Part shown: positions 7,290 through 15,457 of the stretch, in pieces
Position numbering within the stretch: the first letter of the stretch is position 1
How the letters are laid out: each line of letters begins with the position of its first letter
NCBI GenBank assembly: GCA_964609965.1
Contig: CAZSTS010000014.1
Coordinates: 1-55,978, forward strand
Origin: JAHJDR01 sp964609965
GTDB taxonomy: Bacteria; UBA10199; JADGCS01
Length of the DNA: 55,978 bases
Direction: 5' to 3'
Translations under genes and position numbers: made by a program
Notes under the pieces: model-generated
Databases searched by the model: none
What the model saw: only the letters and a program-made list of their open reading frames with translations
Told to the model about the DNA's origin: nothing

Positions 7290-8054
7290 ATGTGCTGTGA
7301 ACAACAAAACAATAATACAGAATTAGACATACTAAAAAAAACATTAGCTGTTAATCTAGAAACCTGGGAGCTTTTTAATAGAGCGGATTTTACTGAAGGC
7401 GAGATTACGGGCTATAGGCTTTTTTTACTTATCTCACTTGATAGAGCATATAAATATTGTGAATCCGTTTTTTTATTATGCGAAAAAGGTTTTGTTACTG
7501 AAAGCATACCTATCATAAGAACCCTGTTTGAATTGTATATATCTGTAAAATTTATACACCAAAATAAAGATCAGCTTGATAGATATATTGACTTCCAATG
7601 GATTAGGCGCAAACGATTTCTTGATATTTTAACAAAAGATCAGCCAAAAAGAGCTCATTCAAGCCAAAATTATACATCAGATGAAATTGTACGATATGCA
7701 GCTAGCGCTGGAAAAAAGCACAAGTTTAAAAACAAAAACAATTGGTGGCCAAAAGGTTTTAGAGATGCTTGTTCAAATGTAGGGGAAGAAAAAGACTACA
7801 ATATTGTTTATAGATATTTATCTGACTATTGCCATTCAAACGTAATGACCGTGCTTGATTATGATTTTGTAGTTAACAAGGAAAAAAAATTGGCGTTTGT
7901 TAAAAAACAAAAAGAGGATTCTCAATCAATATCAGCAGCATCTATGTTACGAGTTATGTTAGAATTTTTTGAAGAAGAATACAAGTTGGGCACAGAAGCG
8001 AAGCTGGCCCACTTGTTTGATATCATTAATGATTATAAAAATACTAGGGGCTGA
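7290..8054 (+). CDS. DUF5677 family protein
   Basis: A 254-residue soluble, helical protein. The segment RAYKYCESVFLLCEKGFVTESIPIIRTLFELYISVKFI and the later YRYLSDYCHSNVMTVLDYDF are typical of DUF5677 proteins, which are related to HEPN-type all-helical domains and frequent in genomic islands. The biochemical role is unknown. It follows alpA by 12 bp and precedes the next gene by two bases, suggesting one transcript. The ATG lacks a clear Shine-Dalgarno. Confidence 0.65.
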   Translation: MCCEQQNNNTELDILKKTLAVNLETWELFNRADFTEGEITGYRLFLLISLDRAYKYCESVFLLCEKGFVTESIPIIRTLFELYISVKFIHQNKDQLDRYIDFQWIRRKRFLDILTKDQPKRAHSSQNYTSDEIVRYAASAGKKHKFKNKNNWWPKGFRDACSNVGEEKDYNIVYRYLSDYCHSNVMTVLDYDFVVNKEKKLAFVKKQKEDSQSISAASMLRVMLEFFEEEYKLGTEAKLAHLFDIINDYKNTRG

Positions 8055-8056
8055 TT

Positions 8057-8650
8057 ATGGGTTTTTATTGTTTGTGTAATTTCTCTGGCTTGTTTGCTAA
8101 TATGACGGCTCAAGATGCTCGTGAATGGACTGCTTTCCTTTTCATGATCGTTGGTGGCTCTTTAGCTCTCAGAACATATATTGTGAATCAGCAACAACGG
8201 AGACTGGAGAATACCCTTAAGCTTATTGAAAGATTTTGGGCTGCTGTTAGCAAAGAAGACCTTGGAGAATGGATAAATATGTACAGAGCAAGTTCAGAAT
8301 GTGCTGGTGCGACTGAAGGCCATTTTGTTGATGAAGCCTCTAACCAATGCTCTTTAGATGAATTGTTTGTTGAAGGACCTGCGGACAAAGGCGCTACAGA
8401 TAGAATTGTTCAAGAACTAAATATTATTAGCCAAGAAATTTTAGAAAAAACTATAAATCCCCGAATGATATATTTTGAACTTGGGCAGTTTATTAAGGTA
8501 ATTCATGGTTGGCTAGCGTCAATTGATAAACAAAGTAATGATGGGCTTTCTTTGCTTGATGATCACTTTAGCGCCTTTGGTAAGGCGTATCAAAAATATA
8601 AATGTAAATTTGATAAATGGCCCCACAAAATTATCGCTTATATTGAATAG
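8057..8650 (+). CDS. Membrane-anchored protein of unknown function
   Basis: A 197-residue protein with one probable N-terminal transmembrane helix (WTAFLFMIVGGSLALRTYIV), followed by a helical cytosolic part beginning QQQRRLENTLKLIERFW. It starts two bases after the DUF5677 gene and is the last gene before the island end. No family was identified with confidence. The anchor-plus-helical-domain form is common among small accessory proteins of defence islands, but no catalytic motif is visible. Confidence 0.6.
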   Translation: MGFYCLCNFSGLFANMTAQDAREWTAFLFMIVGGSLALRTYIVNQQQRRLENTLKLIERFWAAVSKEDLGEWINMYRASSECAGATEGHFVDEASNQCSLDELFVEGPADKGATDRIVQELNIISQEILEKTINPRMIYFELGQFIKVIHGWLASIDKQSNDGLSLLDDHFSAFGKAYQKYKCKFDKWPHKIIAYIE

Positions 8651-8681
8651 AGTATAAATCGTTGTTAATTATCAATTCCTA

Positions 8682-8700
8682 GGGGGCAACTTTGGGGGCA
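8682..8700. promoter_or_regulatory. Tandem GGGGGCA sites near the island end
   Basis: GGGGGCA at 8682-8688 and again at 8694-8700, 12 bp apart, lie 60 bp inside the putative att core. Tyrosine integrases bind short directly repeated arm sites at such distances, so these are candidate arm-type sites. Confidence 0.35.
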
Positions 8701-8756
8701 TGTCGGCCAGCCCTAATCCACAAACAACAACAATCATAATTAGTTAATTAAAGAAT

Positions 8757-8776
8757 GTGACTCCCACCGGCTCCAC
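8757..8776 (+). other. Putative attR: 3' end of tmRNA gene
   Basis: The bases GACTCCCACCGGCTCCA (8759-8775) match the T-arm and acceptor 3' end of bacterial tmRNA. No upstream tmRNA body is present, so this is a fragment left by integration into ssrA. The island genes lie to its left and host genes to its right. The intact ssrA is predicted left of the window. The match is from memory of tmRNA 3' ends. Confidence 0.65.
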
Positions 8777-8888
8777 TCGACTCACCCCTTGCAAAAGCAA
8801 GGGGTTCGCTCGTGGTAAACCACATCAATCTTACAATTAGTTCTTTGTTTTTAGGGGGTCGAGTGTCCCGAGCATCGTCGAGGGGCTT
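8774..8888 (+). repeat. Structured element following the tmRNA 3' end
   Basis: CACTCGAC (8774-8781) pairs with GTCGAGTG (8858-8865), enclosing hairpins CCCCTTGC-AAAA-GCAAGGGG (8785-8804) and GTGG-TAAA-CCAC (8812-8823). After the closing arm comes CCCGAGCATCGTCGAGGGG and a T-rich stretch. The same architecture with compensated stem changes follows tRNA-Ala at 33341-33506. The remainder of 8651-8938 has no gene. Confidence 0.6.
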
Positions 8889-8938
8889 TTTCTATTTTTT
8901 TTCGAAACTCTCGTTACTTCAAACAAGATACAATAATC

Positions 8939-9202
8939 ATGTATTATGTTTACATGCTGAAAAATCGATCTAACAAGCTATATATTGGCGCATCACAAGA
9001 TCCAAAACAGCGAACAAAAGACCACAGCCAAAAATTAGGTGCTAAATTTACTAAGCATGGAAGGTTCGAATTGGTATTTTTAGAACAATACGAAAACATG
9101 TCTTTTGCAAGGAAAAGAGAGATTCAAATCAAAAAATGGCGAAGGGAAAAGAAAAACAATCTTATCAAATTATATCAGCAGGGAATAGACACAAGACAAT
9201 AA
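8939..9202 (+). CDS. GIY-YIG domain protein (UPF0213/UvrC N-like)
   Basis: An 87-residue single-domain GIY-YIG protein. MYYVYMLKNRSNKLYIGASQDPKQRTKDHSQ gives the YVY...YIG strand pair and conserved Arg, and ELVFLEQYENMSFARKREIQIKKWRREKK holds the catalytic Glu region. Such stand-alone proteins are probable structure-specific nucleases of uncertain role. It lies just outside the island end and is followed by a short intrinsic terminator. No Shine-Dalgarno is obvious before the ATG. Confidence 0.85.
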   Translation: MYYVYMLKNRSNKLYIGASQDPKQRTKDHSQKLGAKFTKHGRFELVFLEQYENMSFARKREIQIKKWRREKKNNLIKLYQQGIDTRQ

Positions 9203-9238
9203 TTCGCAGTGCCAACGTTAAGCGAACAAAAAGGACTC

Positions 9239-9260
9239 CCACCCTTAGGGTGGTTTTTTT
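9239..9260 (+). terminator. Intrinsic terminator
   Basis: CCACCC-TTA-GGGTGG (9239-9253) followed by seven T ends transcription of the GIY-YIG gene. Confidence 0.75.
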
Positions 9261-9280
9261 ATGAAGAACTTCCTTTGAAC

Positions 9281-9793
9281 CTACTTTTTCTGCAGGCTCA
9301 TCAGGCATGTTTCAAAAAGCGATTTTTGTTTATCAGACAGGGTCTCTTTTTTGCCAACAAAGGTGATGACGAGTGTTTTTTGGTCATGTTTTGTGATTAA
9401 GCGTAAGGCTCGTAATGAACCCAAAATACTTGACCAGGAAACATCTGATAGATGAACCGAAACACCATTCACATTTATTGTTTCTGCTTTGAGCACGCTT
9501 GGCGATGGGAGTTTGGATTTTAAACTCAGAAAAACCTGTTCAGGCGTTTTGCCCGGATGGTCTTCTAAAAAAATATTGAGGTTCGGATAAAATCCTTGTT
9601 TTGATTTGAATGAAGCCAAAACACTTTCACCGGACACTCCGCCCGCAACCCATTCAGACGGACGAGATATTTGATACTGTGTTTGTGGGATATCCATTTG
9701 CATGGTTGCCGGTTCAGCAGAATAGCCAGGCAAAGAAATAACAGACAAACCAAGAAACATAAAAAGAATTGTAGTGATTTTTTTATTAAACAT
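9281..9793 (-). CDS. DcrB/PsbP-like exported protein
   Basis: The ATG at 9793 gives a 170-residue protein with a signal peptide (FNKKITTILFMFLGLSVISLPGYSA) and a mature domain that starts with ISRPSEWVAGG. That mature part resembles the DcrB/PsbP (DUF1795) fold: alternating strands, PNLNIFLEDHPGKTPEQVFLSLKSKL, then RALRLITKHDQKTLVITFVG. The family usually acts in the periplasm in poorly known envelope roles. An upstream in-frame TTG at 9829 would bury the signal peptide and is rejected. It is divergent from the 9993 gene across a 20-bp palindrome region. Confidence 0.6.
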   Translation of the reverse strand: MFNKKITTILFMFLGLSVISLPGYSAEPATMQMDIPQTQYQISRPSEWVAGGVSGESVLASFKSKQGFYPNLNIFLEDHPGKTPEQVFLSLKSKLPSPSVLKAETINVNGVSVHLSDVSWSSILGSLRALRLITKHDQKTLVITFVGKKETLSDKQKSLFETCLMSLQKK

Positions 9794-9880
9794 GGGTGTT
9801 TTGATGGCACCCCTCTTTATTGTTGTCAAGAAATGGGAAAACAGAAAAAAAGCCTGCCCCCATTCTTTCCTGGCTCAACA

Positions 9881-9902
9881 AGTGGACACAAATGTGTCCA
9901 CT
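9881..9902. promoter_or_regulatory. Perfect palindrome shared with 55932-55949
   Basis: AGTGGACACA-AA-TGTGTCCACT has ten-base perfect arms. The central 18-mer TGGACACAAATGTGTCCA occurs again, base for base, at 55932-55949, upstream of the FG-GAP/MopE operon. Here it lies about 90 bp from both divergent start codons (9793 and 9993). It is a candidate operator of one regulator controlling both loci. Confidence 0.6.
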
Positions 9903-9992
9903 ACCTCTTGTAATCACACAACTTTTTGATAAAAGTGCCGATAATCAAAGACGCAGAAGTTTATTAGGAATTCAGATAAGAAAGAGGTTTTG

Positions 9993-11879
9993 TTGAGTTT
10001 TTTAGCAAGTCAAATAATGCCTTTTACCGGCTTTGGTTCTACTTCAGGCACAAGTATGTCTCGTTTACATTGGCTTGAACTACATGGAGCCACAACTTGT
10101 GTGATTAGGCCTGCTAATGAAGACCTTCTTGCAGCACAGGGAGGTTCAAGAGCGCTAGAGAGTCAGGCCAGTAAATCTTCTTATATGCAAGCCTCAATGG
10201 TTGATGCTTTACAAACTATTAAGGATGGTGATGGTACATTTTCAATAGAAGCTTGGGAAAAAGTAAGGGAAGGCGGCTATGCTCCTGCAATCCCAGCAGT
10301 TCGCCTGACAGATCCTACGCAAGGGACAATAAATGAAAGGTGGCAAGCAGCAAGGCGCAATGTTCGAGCAGGCATATTTGAGTTATCTGAAGGAAATATC
10401 ACACGAAGAATATTAGAAGAAGGATTTGAAGACGTAGTGGTTAGAGGTAGGCTAGAAACGCGCGGCCTAACCTTTGCTTCACAGGTAGGTTTTTTAAGAA
10501 TGTTAGAAAGATTTGGCTCATGGGAGGCTTGTCGTGTTTCGCGTAATATAGCTCTACAAGATAAGTCTCATTTGAGGCGGCAGGAAAAACCTGCAAAATT
10601 GCCTAAGCCTAACTATAATAAAACCAATCCATGGGAATCAGTGGCTCAAATTGTAGAAAAACGCATTTTAGAGCTTGCAGCTGGAGCGATAGAAGCAGAA
10701 GAGCTTACAACATTAACGCTTGCTGAGCAGGTAGGCCTGATGAGGTTATTAGAAAGATATGGTAATATAAAAGATGTTTGGGACGGATTGAATACTGATT
10801 TAGGCAGATTGTGCTGTGGTCATCGTCACTCTTCTTTGGTCATGCAAATGGCAAATCTTTTAGAGGCTTATCCTGATTTAGGAAAAGTGCTTCCAGATTT
10901 AATCAGTGATGCGCCGAACTATGAAGGAGGAAAACACGGCCATGTGCATGCTCTCTATTTTTCTTTTTTACAAAAACGCAGAGATTCAAGTCTTGTTGTG
11001 GAATATGAAGAACGCTTTGCAGATCTTGAAAGCGCTTCTGGATCAAAGATGTGTCATGTAAGCATGGATCATTTTATTCCAAAAGGAGCACATGGAGGTC
11101 CCGAAGGACATGAAGTCAAACATAAGTTGTTTGAAGGGGCTGGCAGCCCAGGCTCTGTAAGGCGACACGAGCCAGGCACTGAAAGGCAACAGACAATACA
11201 AGCAGCAAATTATGGCAAATGGCTTAGGGTACATCCTGAGGCCAGATTCCATTATGACTTATTGGATTTTGTGAACCCAAAGTTTTTAAACTCTCTTAAA
11301 GAGGGCGTTCCCGTAGAGGTTCAAGATAGGGTGATTATTAATGTGTATTTACCAGGAAGCTATGAACAGCCTTTTTTAAGTGCCAGTTTATTAGACTTGG
11401 ATCCCAAAGAATTTTGCAAAACATATCGGCAACGACTTAGTTTTTTAGGGGGGTCAAAAACCTTAGCCAAAGGGTTAAAAGAAGAGGCTGTTCGGCTGAG
11501 GTCCATGGTCAAAGAAGATCCCTCTCAGGCTTATTATCAAGATCAGGGTCTCGGTGATTTTTTTACAGGGTGGGTGGGGTTATTAGAACGCGTTTGTGCG
11601 CCAGAACTCATGGCTTCTGTTTTGCCTGTGTGGGAGAGCTTTATTCAGCAATGGAGCCAAATAGAATCAAATGAGTCTGCCAGGAATAGACGGTTAAACA
11701 CCCTATTAAATGATTTGTTGTTACAGATGAGATCCTTTTTAGTGAGTCGCGGTCGAAAAGCTTTTTTGAATGCTTTTTTAATGGCCCAAGAAATTATAAA
11801 TGAATCTAAGCCAATTGATTCTTTAAACCCTGATAACGCAGATGAAGTTTTGTATGGTGTGTTTCATGAGTTTGTGTAA
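9993..11879 (+). CDS. Large cytosolic protein, family unknown
   Basis: About 628 residues with no signal peptide or membrane segment. The TTG at 9993 is chosen for its GAGG five bases upstream; an adjacent TTG at 9990 or an ATG at 10017 is possible. Two internal copies of a helical unit are visible: FASQVGFLRMLERFGSWEACR and LAEQVGLMRLLERYGNIKDVW, about 85 residues apart, pointing to a repeat-built solenoid. A mid-region segment rich in Gly/His (KMCHVSMDHFIPKGAHGGPEGHEVKHK) could bind metal. No known family was recognised. The shared palindrome upstream links it to the surface-protein operon at the far end. Confidence 0.7.
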   Translation: MSFLASQIMPFTGFGSTSGTSMSRLHWLELHGATTCVIRPANEDLLAAQGGSRALESQASKSSYMQASMVDALQTIKDGDGTFSIEAWEKVREGGYAPAIPAVRLTDPTQGTINERWQAARRNVRAGIFELSEGNITRRILEEGFEDVVVRGRLETRGLTFASQVGFLRMLERFGSWEACRVSRNIALQDKSHLRRQEKPAKLPKPNYNKTNPWESVAQIVEKRILELAAGAIEAEELTTLTLAEQVGLMRLLERYGNIKDVWDGLNTDLGRLCCGHRHSSLVMQMANLLEAYPDLGKVLPDLISDAPNYEGGKHGHVHALYFSFLQKRRDSSLVVEYEERFADLESASGSKMCHVSMDHFIPKGAHGGPEGHEVKHKLFEGAGSPGSVRRHEPGTERQQTIQAANYGKWLRVHPEARFHYDLLDFVNPKFLNSLKEGVPVEVQDRVIINVYLPGSYEQPFLSASLLDLDPKEFCKTYRQRLSFLGGSKTLAKGLKEEAVRLRSMVKEDPSQAYYQDQGLGDFFTGWVGLLERVCAPELMASVLPVWESFIQQWSQIESNESARNRRLNTLLNDLLLQMRSFLVSRGRKAFLNAFLMAQEIINESKPIDSLNPDNADEVLYGVFHEFV

Positions 11880-11902
11880 AGGGAGTTGTGGAATTTTTCT
11901 TC

Positions 11903-13804
11903 TTACAACCCAATCAATACAATGCTCTTAGTTTGCAATTGAGCACGAATATCTGTTGCCCGCACGTCCTGAATAACCATGCCTCGAGCAGCATACTCTG
12001 CGCTAACCTGATTAAAGCTAATGAGTAGGGCGCCTCTAATATAATTAGCGCCAATGGAATCATCATTAATTATTCTTTCAAAGACAGGGTGATCGAGGTT
12101 GTCGTAGATCTGATCTTTTAGTGCCTGAACCAGGTTTTTGTACGCTATTTTGAGAGCGGGTTGATTATCCGCAACAACCGCTAGCTTAACAGCATTACCA
12201 AAGGCATTTGTCGCAACTTCTTTGTGCCCGCCTGTATACAGAAAAGCACCCAAGTTATTGTAGCCCACACTCGTGGGATAGTTTAGGTTGAGTGATTGAA
12301 GTTCAGGGATAACAAATGCAGCTTCTTTTTTGCCGGCAAAAGCCACGGTAAGTTCATCGAGCCGCTGACTAAATTTACGAGATTTTTCAGGATCGTTCAA
12401 CTGTCCGGCCAAGGCATGAATTATTTGAAATTCTTCCAGGATATGTGCGCCATTGAGATAATAGAGCCCCTCTTCGATTTGGCCAAGATCTCTGTACGTG
12501 ATAGCGAGATTATTCAGCGTAGATATGTTTCGAGGATCCTGTTCATAGGCTTGCAAGAGAGTTGTTTTTGCTCCCTCAAGATCGCCTGTCTTTAGCTGAA
12601 ACGTGCCAAGTCGTGAAAGGATGTCTGGATAATCAGGGGACAGGGCATAGGCTTCCTGGATTGTCGCAAAACCCTCATCAAGACGTTCTTGTCTCTCAAG
12701 GGCCACGGATAAATCTACAAGTGCTCCAACATGAAACGGATCCTGGGCAAGTGCTGCTCTTAAATATTCTTCAGCCTCTTCATTGCGACCAAGCTCAAGA
12801 AGATCTTTGCCAAGAGTATATGACAGCTGTGGATTGTAAGGGTCGAGTGTAGCAGCTCTTTGTCGAGCTTGAATGGTGGCTGGATCCTGGTTTTTGTTAT
12901 TGAGATGTTGTTGGCCTATGTTTTCTGCAAGAAAATGACTTAAGTGTTGGTGCTGAGTATTTGTGTAAGGGGGATCACAGAATCTGTTATTGGGATCAAA
13001 ATACATGGTATCACCTGGCGAAAACTCAATACCTATAAAAAGATGTCCGAGATTTAATTGATCTTCAGGCACGGTGTAACCAAGGGTTTCAAAGTTTTGT
13101 TGTGAGACTTCTTTTGTCATGGTGGCAAAGAAAGGATCGAGTCCTGCCTGATCAAAGACAGCGTACAGGACCTTGGAATATTCAGAACACCAGCCACAAT
13201 CTAGATCAAGGGCACCTTCGGCTGTTTGTTCGTCTTCACAGTCGCGATGAAGGGGATTAAAAGCACCAAGTCCGCCGTAAGCAAAAAGGTAATCCTCAAA
13301 ATCTCCCAGATCATATTTATAAAGTTCTCGTGCTTCAACGATAAGTTCTGGCATGAAAACGTCGATGTCACTTTGTTTATCAGGAAAGATCGTGAAATAA
13401 AACAGGCCTACAGCCATCATGGTTTTGTAAGCAACTGAATCAGTCGCGATTCCCTGATATTGAATGATTTGATCCAGCACAGCTATCGCATCAGCAATAC
13501 GTAACAAATAAAAACGATCTGTAATTTCCATTGGTAAAGGGCCTTCAATGATATCAGAAACCAGTGATCGGTATACAGGATTATCGGGGGTTTCTGAAAA
13601 ACGGCGTACTGCAGTTTGTAGGCATTCGCATGCCATGATATCGCCGCCAGCTCCAACGGTTGTAAAATTGGGAGCCAGTTCAAGGGGATCAATTGCTTCA
13701 CACCCCTGGTTGATATCATCCCAGCTAACACCAGCATCATGGAGCTCTTTGCAAACATCTTTGGCAAAAGGGGGCATTGTTGGGTCTAAAACAGAATCTA
13801 CCAT
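11903..13804 (-). CDS. Transglutaminase-like protein with TPR repeats
   Basis: The ATG at 13804 follows GAGG, giving 633 residues; an upstream TTG adds six. The first half includes a transglutaminase-like core: LDCGWCSEYSKVLYAVFDQAGL with the nucleophilic Cys near 206, GHLFIGIEF with His near 254, and MYFDPNNRF with Asp near 270, i.e. the Cys-His-Asp triad in order. The second half (about 310-480) has tandem TPRs such as AEEYLRAALAQDPFHVGALVDLSVALERQ. There is no signal peptide. The enzyme could be a cysteine protease or cross-linking enzyme with TPR-selected partners; activity is inferred from motif order. Confidence 0.7.
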   Translation of the reverse strand: MVDSVLDPTMPPFAKDVCKELHDAGVSWDDINQGCEAIDPLELAPNFTTVGAGGDIMACECLQTAVRRFSETPDNPVYRSLVSDIIEGPLPMEITDRFYLLRIADAIAVLDQIIQYQGIATDSVAYKTMMAVGLFYFTIFPDKQSDIDVFMPELIVEARELYKYDLGDFEDYLFAYGGLGAFNPLHRDCEDEQTAEGALDLDCGWCSEYSKVLYAVFDQAGLDPFFATMTKEVSQQNFETLGYTVPEDQLNLGHLFIGIEFSPGDTMYFDPNNRFCDPPYTNTQHQHLSHFLAENIGQQHLNNKNQDPATIQARQRAATLDPYNPQLSYTLGKDLLELGRNEEAEEYLRAALAQDPFHVGALVDLSVALERQERLDEGFATIQEAYALSPDYPDILSRLGTFQLKTGDLEGAKTTLLQAYEQDPRNISTLNNLAITYRDLGQIEEGLYYLNGAHILEEFQIIHALAGQLNDPEKSRKFSQRLDELTVAFAGKKEAAFVIPELQSLNLNYPTSVGYNNLGAFLYTGGHKEVATNAFGNAVKLAVVADNQPALKIAYKNLVQALKDQIYDNLDHPVFERIINDDSIGANYIRGALLISFNQVSAEYAARGMVIQDVRATDIRAQLQTKSIVLIGL

Positions 13805-13883
13805 GCGGGAAACCTCAGGCAAAACAGCGGGTTACATATCTGTTTCAATTATCGGCCAATAAGGAGAAAAGTTGCGAAGTTTT

Positions 13884-13950
13884 TTTCGCCTGACGGCAAA
13901 TCTGGTGATGTTGATTTTGTTGAAGAGATTATAAGTTGATTCTAAATAGA
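13884..13950 (+). promoter_or_regulatory. Conserved leader motif, copy A
   Basis: A 38-nt block beginning TTTCGCCTGACGGCAAAT matches the block at 15624-15661 at 33 of 38 positions. Both then carry ATARGTTGAT about 20 nt later. A small hairpin GCC-TGAC-GGC is conserved. Copy A lies about 100 bp before the DUF4189 gene. It may be a shared promoter, an operator or a structured RNA leader. Confidence 0.5.
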
Positions 13951-13986
13951 GACTGTTTATAACTGATGCTTATAAAGGGAGGAATT

Positions 13987-14385
13987 ATGTCAAAAATGAT
14001 TTATAAACTTATTGCTGTCTCGTTCATTGCTTTTATTGGCGTCTTGTTAATCTCTTCTGAATGTCATGCAAAAAATTATTATGGAGCCTTTGCCTACTCA
14101 GACAAAACAGGGGGGTATGGTTATTCAATTGATTATTCAACAAGATATTCAGCTGAAAAAAAAGCAATTAATGTTTGTAAGAAAAAAACTGGAGACAGGG
14201 GTTGCAAGGTTCTTGTTTGGGTAAAAAACGCATGCAGCGCGTTGGCTCTTGGCAGCAATTTGACAGCTGGTACGGGTTGGGGCAACAACAAAACATTAGC
14301 AAAACGACACGCGTTAAATTCTTGCCGTAAATACAAAGGTAAAAATTGTAAAATTGAAAAATGGTTTTGTACGGCGCGTTGGTAA
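13987..14385 (+). CDS. DUF4189 domain exported protein
   Basis: A 132-residue protein starting at the ATG at 13987, with GGGAGGA upstream. It has a signal peptide (LIAVSFIAFIGVLLISSECHA) and a mature DUF4189 domain: YYGAFAYSDKTGGYGYSIDYSTRYSAEKKAINVCKKK, then a second half NKTLAKRHALNSCRKYKGKNCKI. Six mature cysteines are spaced as in the family, where they form disulfides. DUF4189 proteins are small secreted proteins of unknown function. Convergent with the DUF4325 gene. Confidence 0.8.
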   Translation: MSKMIYKLIAVSFIAFIGVLLISSECHAKNYYGAFAYSDKTGGYGYSIDYSTRYSAEKKAINVCKKKTGDRGCKVLVWVKNACSALALGSNLTAGTGWGNNKTLAKRHALNSCRKYKGKNCKIEKWFCTARW

Positions 14386-14398
14386 ATAAAAATTCGCT

Positions 14399-14686
14399 TT
14401 AGCGCTCGCCTGCTGTGTCTTTTGTAGAATCAATAACTTTTAAAGCTTCGTTTACTGATGGGTTGTTTGTTGGCAAGCAAATGACCTTGTCTTTTCCATG
14501 CTCGTTTCTCAAGAATGTGAGAACCTCGTCTAGCCAAGAGGGTCCTACGGAAATAACTTCTGAAAAGTCGAGCTCAATTATATCTTTAGTGCCAGGGGTA
14601 ATATAAGCTTTAATCGTAAGCGCGGCATCTCTGCCAGCAGGACGGGAGGTGAGTATTTTTCCGAATTTTTTAACTTGTATTTTCAT
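14399..14686 (-). CDS. STAS-like DUF4325 protein
   Basis: A 95-residue protein with the STAS-like DUF4325 fold: KDIIELDFSEVISVGPSWLDEVLTFLRNEHG. Its ATG overlaps the TGA of the upstream wHTH-HATPase gene (ATGA), so the two are translationally coupled. Paired ATPase and STAS proteins resemble anti-sigma/anti-anti-sigma switch partners; here the kinase-like partner also carries a DNA-binding domain. A small hairpin CGCT-AA-AGCG and AT-rich tail after the stop may terminate the operon. Confidence 0.75.
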   Translation of the reverse strand: MKIQVKKFGKILTSRPAGRDAALTIKAYITPGTKDIIELDFSEVISVGPSWLDEVLTFLRNEHGKDKVICLPTNNPSVNEALKVIDSTKDTAGER

Positions 14687-15456
14687 TCCATCCCCCAAGC
14701 TATTAATGTTATTGTTCCCACTTTTTTGTTTGAAACAGTTTTCAAAACTTCTGCGCAGTTATTTCCCAGATTGCCATATTGAATTTTGCCTTTTCCAGAG
14801 ACACAGGCAATGCCCCTGTTTGCCTTTTTTAAAATGATTCCTGTTACAAACTTTAGTCCATTGCCTCTTTGTTCGGGAAACCTTCCCGAAATAGTTTCTT
14901 TAAATGCTTTTTCAATGGCTGTTTGCTCATTTGTAATGTCAGGAAAAACTTTTGAGAGAGAACCGTAAATTCCTTGGCCTCGGTCAGCTATTAAAATCCA
15001 GAGACGTTGCCGGGTAATTTGAAATTCAAACCAACATCCTGGCACATCATGCCATTGGCCTAGGTTGTGATCAAAAGAATTGTTGCCTAACTCCCCAGCC
15101 ATAGAGATAACCAAAGGGAGGTCGTTCTGAGAAAGACCTCTTTTTTGTAAAGGGACAAAGTGGCTAAGCCTGGCTGATAGAACGTCTCGTGTTTCACAGA
15201 CTTCGGAGAAGGGACCGGGATCAGATTTTGATTGAAACCAATTAAGGGCGCCATCAAAATGAGGAATATCTGCCAAGACATAATAAGTTGTTGGAGGTTT
15301 TTCTCGTGATTCAATCATGCCATCAACAACGAGTGATTTTAAATGTCTATGGATAGCCTGAGGAGAAATGCCTAGAGATTGAACTAGCTCAATAGGCCGG
15401 GCCTGCCGAGATACTCTAATAAAATCAAGTATATGTTCTTTTGTTTTTGTTTTCAT
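14683..15456 (-). CDS. Winged-HTH plus HATPase (GHKL) regulator
   Basis: A 257-residue fusion. The N-terminal 60 residues form a winged HTH (ILDFIRVSRQARPIELVQSLGISPQAIHRHLKSLV). The C-terminal part is a GHKL ATPase with N-box MAGELGNNSFDHN, G1 box IADRGQGI and G2 box RGNGLKFV. There is no phospho-acceptor His domain. It is coupled to the DUF4325 gene. The start codon at 15456 abuts a 15-bp-arm palindrome and has no Shine-Dalgarno, so it may be translated leaderless and self-regulated. ATP state and the STAS partner probably control DNA binding; that is inference. Confidence 0.75.
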   Translation of the reverse strand: MKTKTKEHILDFIRVSRQARPIELVQSLGISPQAIHRHLKSLVVDGMIESREKPPTTYYVLADIPHFDGALNWFQSKSDPGPFSEVCETRDVLSARLSHFVPLQKRGLSQNDLPLVISMAGELGNNSFDHNLGQWHDVPGCWFEFQITRQRLWILIADRGQGIYGSLSKVFPDITNEQTAIEKAFKETISGRFPEQRGNGLKFVTGIILKKANRGIACVSGKGKIQYGNLGNNCAEVLKTVSNKKVGTITLIAWGME

Positions 15457-15457
15457 T

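Noticed and set aside
8757..8776. Complete tRNA or tmRNA gene
   Set aside because: Only the 3' end is present; no partner acceptor strand or D-arm upstream.
9209..9400. Small plus-strand frame opposite the DcrB-like gene
   Set aside because: It runs through a terminator and the end of the minus gene and has no ribosome site.
13884..13950. Cyclic-di-GMP or other known riboswitch
   Set aside because: No match to known conserved cores; only a short hairpin is visible.
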